NCBI GenBank assembly: GCA_018609185.1
Contig: JAHCSD010000012.1
Span: forward strand, 1 to 10,899
Direction: 5' to 3'
From: Patescibacteria group bacterium
Lineage (GTDB): Bacteria > Patescibacteriota > Minisyncoccia > JAHCSD01
DNA: 10,899 nt
Positions 6,174 through 10,899 of this stretch are shown piece by piece. The stretch's first letter is position 1. Every line of letters begins with the position of its first letter. The translations under genes and the position numbers were made by a program. A model generated the notes under the pieces. The model was not told where the DNA came from. It saw nothing but the letters and a program-made list of their open reading frames with translations, and ran no database searches.

Positions 6174-6211
6174 AAAATCTCACGTAAGTTTTTTGAGATC
6201 GTTGAGATTTT
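6174..6211. terminator. weak hairpin between the convergent rsh and parB ends
   Basis: AAAATCTCA (6174-6182) pairs with TGAGATTTT (6203-6211), followed by more T on the plus strand. The loop is about 20 bases. The rsh and parB stops are only 18 bases apart, so this element would end rsh transcripts inside the parB 3' end. The long loop makes it a weak candidate. Confidence 0.35.
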
Positions 6212-7070
6212 TAAATTCGAGAATAACCTTTCCTGATTTTACATTTACCTTCACTTTCACGCCGAATTTTTGCTCGATTTTATCTTCCCATTCAGAAAAA
6301 TCTTCCGCCTTCGATGACTTACGAAAAGGCTTTTTTATTTTTCTTGCGAGCTCCTCAACCCCCCGTACGTTAAGTTGCTCCTCAAGAATCTTTTTCAAGA
6401 GCGAATCACGTTCGTTTTTGTCTGCTATCCCAATAAGCGCGCGCGCATGCCCTTCGGTAATATCACTCTGGGAAAGGTGCTTTTTGATGTCGGACGAGAG
6501 ATCAAGGAGCCGTAGGGTATTTGCGATTGATTCACGGCTCTTTCCTACTCTCTGTGCGATATCTTTCTGGGTAAGATTGAATTCATCGATTAATTCCTGA
6601 AAAGCTTGAGCCCGCTCAAGGGCGTTGAGGTCTTCTCGCTGAATGTTTTCTACAAGCGAAACCTCTAAATTCATTTGGTCGTCAATGCTTCGAACTACCG
6701 CGGGAACGGAATCAAAGCCCGCCATCTTTGCGGCGCGCCACCTGCGTTCTCCCGCAATGAGTTGGTAATCTACCCGGGTACCCATAGCCGATTCTTTCTC
6801 TATTTTTACCACAATCAAAGGCTGAAGCACGCCAAATTCTTTGATGGAATCTGCAAGATTTTTTAATTCTTGCTTTGAAAAATCTTTTCTTGGCTGATGC
6901 GGATTAGGCTTTATTTTACCAACCTCAATAAGAAAGATGCTTTCTTTCTTTGGGGGAGCAAACCCGCCGAAGGAAGTCTGACTCCCCCCGCGCGAAAGAG
7001 AAAGACGAAACCGTTTTGATTTTTTTTGAGGAATCAGGGCTTCAAGCCCCTTTCCTAATGTTGATTTCAT
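6180..7070 (-). CDS. parB: Chromosome-partitioning CTPase/DNA-binding protein ParB
   Basis: ParB loads on parS as a CTP-dependent clamp and stimulates ParA to segregate replicated origins. The N-terminus LGKGLEALIP (5-14) is the conserved ParA-contact segment. It is followed by a basic linker, KPNPHQPRKDF (54-64), the CTP-binding motif GERRWRA (107-113), ENIQREDL (141-148), a helix-turn-helix (about 166-189, LTQKDIAQRVGKSRESI), and a C-terminal dimerisation segment (about 270-295). At 296 aa its length is typical. Its ATG overlaps the parA TGA as ATGA (7067-7070), so the two are translationally coupled. No palindrome resembling parS (TGTTTCACGTGAAACA) is visible in the window. Confidence 0.96.
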   Translation of the reverse strand: MKSTLGKGLEALIPQKKSKRFRLSLSRGGSQTSFGGFAPPKKESIFLIEVGKIKPNPHQPRKDFSKQELKNLADSIKEFGVLQPLIVVKIEKESAMGTRVDYQLIAGERRWRAAKMAGFDSVPAVVRSIDDQMNLEVSLVENIQREDLNALERAQAFQELIDEFNLTQKDIAQRVGKSRESIANTLRLLDLSSDIKKHLSQSDITEGHARALIGIADKNERDSLLKKILEEQLNVRGVEELARKIKKPFRKSSKAEDFSEWEDKIEQKFGVKVKVNVKSGKVILEFKNLNDLKKLT

Positions 7071-7840
7071 ATATTTGTGTTCCCGCGCCTCACAAGTTCC
7101 TGTGCGAGCTGTCGGTATGCCTTTGCCCCGGGAGAAAGGGGCGCGTGTTCTAAAATTGTTTTTTTGGCACGAGGCGCTTCCGCCAAACTTATATTCCTGG
7201 GAATAACCGTATCAAAAATGTACCCCGGAAAATCGTTTCGTACGATCTTTGCAACCTCTCGCGAAAGCTTATTTCTCCGGTCATACATCGTAAGAAGCGC
7301 GCCAATAAATTCAGGTTTTCGACCGAGGTTTTTAGAGACAAGATCAATGGTTGAAAGAAGCTGGGTTAACCCTTCAAGCGCAAAATACTCACATTGAATC
7401 GGAATAATAATCTCTTTTGCCCCCACAAACCCGTTTACCGTTAAAATATCGAGAGAGGGCGGCGAATCGATAAAGATATAATCATAGTGGGACGAAAGTT
7501 TCTTAAGAGCTTTTTCAAGTACATATTCCCGCTCTTTCACGTTAATTAATTCTACGGTAATCGCTGCAAGATCAATTGAAGAGGGAATAATATCAAATCC
7601 AAAGATGTGTGTTTTTTTTACGGCTTCCCGGGGAGCCACGCTTCCGGTAAGAACGTGGTATATACCTCGCTCAACATCTCCCGGATCTAGCCCAAGGCTC
7701 ATCGTGGCATTTGCCTGGGGGTCAAGATCGATAAGAAGTGTCTTTTTGCCGAGTGCCGAAAGAAACACCCCAACATTGCTTGCAGTAGTTGTCTTCCCCA
7801 CTCCCCCCTTATTATTACATATGGTGATGATCCTTGCCAT
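7067..7840 (-). CDS. parA: Chromosome-partitioning ATPase ParA/Soj
   Basis: ParA is a deviant Walker-type ATPase that forms nucleoid-bound dimers and moves ParB-parS complexes. The deviant Walker A motif is KGGVGKTT (11-18, with the signature lysine at 11). DLDPQAN (38-44) is the Walker A' motif, and Walker B is IFIDSPPS, with Asp126. The 257-aa length is that of chromosomal Soj proteins, with no N-terminal helix-turn-helix of the kind found in plasmid P1-type ParA. The ATG at 7838-7840 has AAGG seven bases upstream. It leads a two-gene parA-parB operon and diverges from tRNA-Leu across 60 bases that must hold both promoters. Such pairs usually lie near the replication origin, but no dnaA or origin-like repeats appear here. 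Confidence 0.97.
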   Translation of the reverse strand: MARIITICNNKGGVGKTTTASNVGVFLSALGKKTLLIDLDPQANATMSLGLDPGDVERGIYHVLTGSVAPREAVKKTHIFGFDIIPSSIDLAAITVELINVKEREYVLEKALKKLSSHYDYIFIDSPPSLDILTVNGFVGAKEIIIPIQCEYFALEGLTQLLSTIDLVSKNLGRKPEFIGALLTMYDRRNKLSREVAKIVRNDFPGYIFDTVIPRNISLAEAPRAKKTILEHAPLSPGAKAYRQLAQELVRRGNTNI

Positions 7841-7861
7841 TACGATACCTTATCAAAATAT

Positions 7862-7891
7862 TTTACATTTTGCAACTTAGCGTGCTATGAT
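7862..7891 (+). promoter_or_regulatory. promoter for tRNA-Leu
   Basis: The -35 is TTTACA (7862-7867) and the -10 is TATGAT (7886-7891), with an 18-base spacer; each is one base off consensus. Transcription would begin about 7898, two or three bases before the tRNA 5' end, so almost no leader needs removing. The downstream 136-aa gene is probably read from the same promoter. Confidence 0.78.
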
Positions 7892-7900
7892 CAAAATACG

Positions 7901-7987
7901 GCCGCGGTGGCGGAACTGGTAGACGCGTAGGTCTCAAAAACCTATGGGGGCAACTCCATGAGAGTTCGAGTCTCTCCCGCGGCACCA
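7901..7987 (+). tRNA. tRNA-Leu, anticodon CAA, CCA encoded
   Basis: The acceptor stem GCCGCGG/CCGCGGC is perfect. The anticodon stem TAGGT/ACCTA encloses CTCAAAA, giving anticodon CAA (codon TTG). A long class II variable arm (TGGGGGCAACTCCAT) follows, then T stem GAGAG/CTCTC with loop TTCGAGT, discriminator A (7984) and an encoded CCA (7985-7987). The long variable arm together with the anticodon makes leucine secure. Confidence 0.97.
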
Positions 7988-8025
7988 AGAACTTTTACAA
8001 CACAAAATAAAGAAGAGGAACGGAT

Positions 8026-8436
8026 ATGCCGGACAACCCGATTACTTATCAGATCCCTCGAGACGTATATGGTGATGAACTTTTCCAAATCCATGAAAAA
8101 GCACTCGAGATGATGCGGAGCAACAACTGGCAAGGTGCGGCTGAAAAACAAGAATCAGGAAACTACAGGCTCTTTGCCGTACATTCTCGTGAACGAAGCT
8201 TTCCCTTTGTTACTCTGAAATTGTTTGATATATTCCTCGCAACTATAGACGAAATAGATCCTCAAAAAAAATATCGGACGGGAGAACAAATTGCATTTCG
8301 CGCGAGTGATGTTACGGCCATTGCCCCGATGGGAAACGTCCGATGGATAGAAGATGCAGATAATCCAATATTCAAAAAACTAGAACCTCTCTTTCTGGAA
8401 TATACTCGTAGTCTTAATGCCGTATTCAATGGATAA
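8026..8436 (+). CDS. Hypothetical 136-aa soluble protein
   Basis: I do not recognise this family. The gene is supported by a Shine-Dalgarno (GAGG, seven bases before the ATG), a position 38 bases after tRNA-Leu, and a strong terminator five bases after its stop. The product is rich in charged and aromatic residues and has no signal peptide, membrane segment, cysteine cluster or low-complexity region. The N-terminal third is probably helical (DELFQIHEKALEMMRSNNW). The middle looks like alternating strands (YRLFAVHSRERSFPFVTLKLFD), and the C-terminus is helical (FKKLEPLFLEYTRSLNAVF). One small alpha/beta domain is plausible. It is probably co-transcribed with tRNA-Leu, which says nothing firm about function. 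Confidence 0.8.
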   Translation: MPDNPITYQIPRDVYGDELFQIHEKALEMMRSNNWQGAAEKQESGNYRLFAVHSRERSFPFVTLKLFDIFLATIDEIDPQKKYRTGEQIAFRASDVTAIAPMGNVRWIEDADNPIFKKLEPLFLEYTRSLNAVFNG

Positions 8437-8440
8437 CATA

Positions 8441-8465
8441 AAAAGCCAGTCTTAGACTGGCTTTT
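8441..8465. terminator. strong intrinsic terminator
   Basis: AAAAGCCAGTC (8441-8451), loop TTA, and GACTGGCTTTT (8455-8465) form an 11-bp perfect stem ending in a T run. It lies five bases after the 136-aa gene. Since its other strand also ends in a T run, it can stop transcripts arriving from the MFS gene on the right. Confidence 0.9.
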
Positions 8466-8514
8466 ACGATTCCAATTTTGCCCACAAACACAGTGAGTGG
8501 TTACAAAATTGAGA

Positions 8515-8544
8515 ACCGAGCACTCAATGCATTGAGTGCTCGGT
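8515..8544. repeat. perfect 30-base palindrome
   Basis: ACCGAGCACTCAATG (8515-8529) is followed directly by its exact reverse complement (8530-8544), with no spacer. As a DNA site it is fully two-fold symmetric; as RNA it could form about a 13-bp stem with a tiny loop. It lies between the terminator at 8441-8465 and a nested inverted repeat at 8545-8607. No T run adjoins it. Confidence 0.88.
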
Positions 8545-8607
8545 AACGTCTTTGTATCCAATCGCTTCGCCAAGTCACACTTGGCTTCGCTCTTGGACAA
8601 AGTCGTT
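8545..8607. repeat. nested inverted repeat at the MFS gene 3' end
   Basis: The outer arms pair as AACG/CGTT (8545-8548 with 8604-8607), one mismatch, CTTTG/CAAAG (8550-8554 with 8598-8602), a TA bulge, then TCCAA/TTGGA (8557-8561 with 8593-8597). The inner stem is GCCAAGT (8569-8575), loop CAC, ACTTGGC (8579-8585). It overlaps the MFS stop codon (8606-8608). It may act as a 3'-end barrier for that gene, although there is no T run. Confidence 0.7.
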
Positions 8608-9775
8608 AAATAAGGTTTATGAGCAACGCAAAAAACGCAGCTGCCGGGAACGCAAAAACGATTTTATCGGTAAAGAAAAACACACCTGCAAAAGCAAAAA
8701 GCCCAAAGCCTCTTGCAAGGTTCAGCGACACTTCCCGCCAGATAATCACCCGCTCTCGTGAAATATCAGATTCCGCGCTTTTATCATAAAAAATGGACTG
8801 AAAAGGAATGGCGGCCGAGATAATAGAAATTCTGTAAAACGTGTAAGCCAAAAATGCATTAAACGGAGTTGTTACGAACATTTTGAAGATCCATGCCGCA
8901 CTCACAAAAATTGATCCGATAAAAAGCAGCCTGTGTTTGCTTGGTATTCTATCGGAAAGCCTTCCGATATATAGTGTAAACAAAACACCCAACACCAGGG
9001 ATGCAGAAGTAATAATACCGAGAGTAAAAAATGTAATAGAAAGCGTGAAAAGAAAAATAGGCCATAGTATGAGATTAATCATAAACTCAATACCTGCCGC
9101 TCCCATTGCAATAGAACTTTTCCAGAATTTTTTTGAAAATATGTCGAGGAATGCTTTTTCGAATGAATCAGAATACGACTCGTGAATCTCCGGAGAAAAA
9201 AAGAGTGGTACGACCGAGGCAATAAGTATCAACAAAACAAGGCCAAAAAGGAAGCTCCACCCAAGCTGTGTAATGATAAGCCCGCCAATAATGGGTCCGC
9301 TGACCGCACCCAAGGACACAGCGATACTGCGAAGGCCGACTTGCTCTCCCCTCTTTTCTTTAATTGACACTCGAGAAAAATCAGTATGGAAGGCAGGCCA
9401 ATAGAGAAAGTTGTGCATTACTCTTACGGCTATCGCAAGGACAACGAGCATAAACGAGGTATGAGAATCAAGAAGTGAAAGAAGAAGATAATATAAAAAT
9501 AAAAAAGGCATGCTCGCAAGCATAGCATGCTTCACTCCGATCCTGGCAAGTATCTTCCCCCCCAGAGGCGCAAATACCCCAAAGAGCATCGAGATAAAAC
9601 CAAAATAGATTAAGGTCTTGGGGAGGGATTCTCCGAAATACGTAAACAAATAAATCGGTTCGAAAATAATGATCATTCCGGCCGCAAAACTCCGCAGTGC
9701 CACCGAAATATAGAGCTCTGTGATTTCCCGCTCGAGATGATATCTGGTTTGAATAGAATGGAGAAAATGAGGCAA
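8606..9775 (-). CDS. Major facilitator superfamily transporter
   Basis: The 389-aa protein has about 12 hydrophobic segments in two blocks of six, split by a hydrophilic loop near residues 195-220, as expected for an MFS permease of the inner membrane. The loop between helices 2 and 3 carries a motif A-like GGKILARIGVKHAM, repeated in the second half as GRLSDRIPSKHR. The fifth segment has the motif C-like GAVSGPIIGG. The substrate cannot be told; drug or small-metabolite efflux is typical of such sequences. An in-frame TAG at 9788-9790 leaves TTG (9773-9775) as the only start that keeps the N-terminal segment, and its Shine-Dalgarno is weak. The protein ends right after the last helix. It lies 41 bases downstream of tsaC on the same strand, separated by a hairpin. 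Confidence 0.85.
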   Translation of the reverse strand: MPHFLHSIQTRYHLEREITELYISVALRSFAAGMIIIFEPIYLFTYFGESLPKTLIYFGFISMLFGVFAPLGGKILARIGVKHAMLASMPFLFLYYLLLSLLDSHTSFMLVVLAIAVRVMHNFLYWPAFHTDFSRVSIKEKRGEQVGLRSIAVSLGAVSGPIIGGLIITQLGWSFLFGLVLLILIASVVPLFFSPEIHESYSDSFEKAFLDIFSKKFWKSSIAMGAAGIEFMINLILWPIFLFTLSITFFTLGIITSASLVLGVLFTLYIGRLSDRIPSKHRLLFIGSIFVSAAWIFKMFVTTPFNAFLAYTFYRISIISAAIPFQSIFYDKSAESDISRERVIIWREVSLNLARGFGLFAFAGVFFFTDKIVFAFPAAAFFALLINLI

Positions 9776-9793
9776 AGTATTCTTAGGCTATGA

Positions 9794-9829
9794 ATCCCAC
9801 ACATAATTTGCGCTGTTTATGTGTGGGAT
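9794..9829. repeat. second copy of the ATCCCACACATAA hairpin
   Basis: The arms ATCCCACACATAA (9794-9806) and TTATGTGTGGGAT (9817-9829) are perfect 13-base complements around the 10-base loop TTTGCGCTGT. The arms are identical to those at 4399-4464, but the loop is unrelated. The right arm lies inside the 3' end of tsaC, supplying its stop codon and last few codons. No T run adjoins it, so it is not a standard terminator. Confidence 0.85.
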
Positions 9830-10464
9830 GAATTAAAAAATCCTTCGAGCTGCTGCTTGGTTACTGAACCCATGCGCAATACTTTTGGTTCGTCATGGGT
9901 CAAATCAAGAACCGTAGAAGGCTTGCTTTCGGGAAGGTCGCCTGCATCAAGCACTAAATCGGGCTTGGAAGAAGCAAGCTGGAACTCTCCAATAACGTCT
10001 TTTATTTTTCTACTTGGTGAATTCCCTGAAAGATTTGCCGAGGTAGCCGTAATGGGACCCCCAAGAGATTTGACTAAAAGGCGGGGAACTTCGTGATCGG
10101 GAATTCGTACTCCGACGGTATTTCCCCCGCTGGTGAGTAAAGAAGGAAGAATATCTTTTTTAAAAAGAACCACGGTCACAGCTCCGGGCCAGATTCGATC
10201 CAATATCTTGTCTTTTCCGTAGTCAACCCAGGCGTATCGCTTAAGCATCTCAATGTCTTTTACAAAAAGAGGGATGGGTCTGGACAGCGGCCGGTGCTTA
10301 ATCTTAAACACTTTTCGTATGGTTTCTTCCTGCCGGGCATCCGCACCCAACGCATAAAGCGTGTCGGTAGGAAACACAACTACCCCGCCTTCTTGCAACA
10401 CCAACGAGGCTTCAAAGATGGCCCCGGGCACTACGTTTTGATCTTTAATAGATAAAATTTTCAT
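9817..10464 (-). CDS. tsaC: Threonylcarbamoyl-AMP synthase (TsaC/YrdC family)
   Basis: The enzyme makes threonylcarbamoyl-AMP from threonine, bicarbonate and ATP, the first step in the t6A37 modification of ANN-decoding tRNAs. Motifs in order are PTDTLYALG (32-40), KIKHRPLSRP (54-63, the K-x-R-P substrate-binding motif), WPGAVT (92-97), GVRIPDH (118-124), TSANLSG (141-147), STVLDLT (183-189) and LRMGS (196-200). At 215 aa it is the short form without the extra C-terminal Sua5 domain. The ATG (10462-10464) lies 5 bases after the yvcK stop, preceded only by ATAGG, which suggests coupled translation. The C-terminal residues SSHT and the stop fall within one arm of the repeated hairpin at 9794-9829. 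Confidence 0.95.
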   Translation of the reverse strand: MKILSIKDQNVVPGAIFEASLVLQEGGVVVFPTDTLYALGADARQEETIRKVFKIKHRPLSRPIPLFVKDIEMLKRYAWVDYGKDKILDRIWPGAVTVVLFKKDILPSLLTSGGNTVGVRIPDHEVPRLLVKSLGGPITATSANLSGNSPSRKIKDVIGEFQLASSKPDLVLDAGDLPESKPSTVLDLTHDEPKVLRMGSVTKQQLEGFFNSSHT

Positions 10465-10469
10465 CCTAT

Positions 10470-10899
10470 TTATAACGATAAAAGAGTTTCGGCGAGCTTG
10501 TGAGGATCATGCCGAACATATGAACCTTCTCGTAATAAGTCGGCCTCTATAATACGGGGAGATTTCAGTTTCTTTTCAAACGTATTCCGAATGGGTTCCG
10601 ACCCGTCATGTGTAAGATAGTAGAGGAGCCGCGAGCGCCTCGGCAGTTTACTATTAACCAGGAAAATATCGAGAACGTTCCTCCCAAGGTACCGCTCGAT
10701 TTCACGCAAAAAATCTGCCGTTCCGAATGAATTTGTTTCACCCATCTTTGTCATAATATTACATATGTATACTTTTTTTGCAGTTGATCTCTCGATTGCG
10801 GCGGCAACTCCCTCAACCAATAAATTGGGGATAATACTTGTATAGAGGTCCCCGGGCCCGATAACAATGAGGTGTGCCTCTCGAATAGCTTTAAGCGTC
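10470..10899 (-). CDS. yvcK: YvcK/CofD-like protein, C-terminal part (runs off the window)
   Basis: The reading frame stays open to the right edge, so the gene is partial at its 5' end; an apparent TTG start at 10818-10820 is internal. About 142 codons are visible. The family signature GPGDLYTSIIPNLLVEG (decoded from 10859 leftwards) and VYICNIMTKMGET match YvcK, the CofD-like UDP-sugar-binding protein needed for growth on gluconeogenic carbon sources and for cell-wall regulation in Bacillus and mycobacteria. A segment like RNVLDIFLVN follows, as in full-length members. It is the upstream gene of a pair with tsaC (5-base gap). Another CofD-related enzyme is possible, but the GPGxLYTSIxPNL motif favours YvcK. 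Confidence 0.88.
   Translation of the reverse strand, partial: TLKAIREAHLIVIGPGDLYTSIIPNLLVEGVAAAIERSTAKKVYICNIMTKMGETNSFGTADFLREIERYLGRNVLDIFLVNSKLPRRSRLLYYLTHDGSEPIRNTFEKKLKSPRIIEADLLREGSYVRHDPHKLAETLLSL

Noticed and set aside
6130..6600. Plus-strand 156-codon reading frame with alternating Phe-Thr residues
   Set aside because: It is the antisense shadow of the parB 3' half, whose domain order and length are intact; the Phe/Thr run mirrors the Val/Lys-rich parB tail.
6180..7070. UGA recoded as glycine, as in some Patescibacteria (Gracilibacteria/SR1)
   Set aside because: TGA ends parA and parB exactly where homologues end, and no gene here contains internal TGA.
15..8602. Shared TTGGACAAAG at 15-24 and 8593-8602
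   Set aside because: Many 10-mer matches are expected by chance in about 11 kb, and the flanks differ.
10470..10820. A complete 116-aa gene starting at TTG 10820
   Set aside because: The same frame stays open to the window edge and encodes the conserved GPGDLYTSIIPNLL motif upstream, so this is the tail of a larger gene.
1..10899. CRISPR array, transposon, prophage or defence island
   Set aside because: No regularly spaced direct repeats, transposase, integrase, nuclease or toxin-antitoxin genes were seen; the identifiable genes are mostly housekeeping.

Overview
The window looks like ordinary chromosome from a bacterium with a compact genome. The best guess is a Patescibacteria/CPR lineage (Parcubacteria-like). 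This rests on tight gene packing, short versions of core proteins (DprA 291 aa with little before its Rossmann domain; a RelA/SpoT protein of 567 aa that lacks the usual helical/zinc-finger module), mid-range base composition by eye, and use of TGA as a stop (parA and parB end in TGA). No rRNA or other marker is present, so the assignment is an inference. The first 14 bases are an Illumina adapter remnant, so position 1 is probably a raw contig end.

Layout. Positions 30-100 hold tRNA-Ala(CGC) on the minus strand, followed by about 200 bases containing three long hairpins and a clear promoter. The plus-strand pair dprA-topA (306-3268) ends at a hairpin terminator. A minus-strand gene (3334-4323) encodes a DUF2419/QNG1-type queuosine 5'-phosphate hydrolase, a queuine-salvage enzyme. 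Divergent from it is a plus-strand compact (p)ppGpp synthetase/hydrolase (4458-6161), whose GTG start lies inside a very strong hairpin. It converges on the minus-strand parA-parB pair (7840-6180). tRNA-Leu(CAA), with a good promoter, is followed by a 136-aa protein of unknown function (8026-8436) and a strong terminator. The rest is on the minus strand: an MFS transporter (9775-8606), tsaC (10464-9817) and the C-terminal part of a YvcK/CofD-like protein that runs off the right edge (10470-10899).

How the genes fit together. Most are core information-processing or cell-cycle genes: ssDNA handling and supercoiling (dprA-topA), chromosome segregation (parAB), t6A tRNA modification (tsaC), the stringent response (rsh) and cell-envelope/carbon metabolism control (yvcK). 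The queuine-salvage enzyme adds a second tRNA-modification theme and suits a scavenging lifestyle.

I see no CRISPR, transposase, toxin-antitoxin pair, phage module or defence island. The most interesting signals are in the non-coding DNA. Long inverted repeats occur in most intergenic spaces, several with the same two-tier (nested) design. One arm (ATCCCACACATAA) recurs at two distant gene boundaries, where it supplies the rsh start codon and the tsaC stop codon. The rsh product also departs from the family at catalytic-motif positions.
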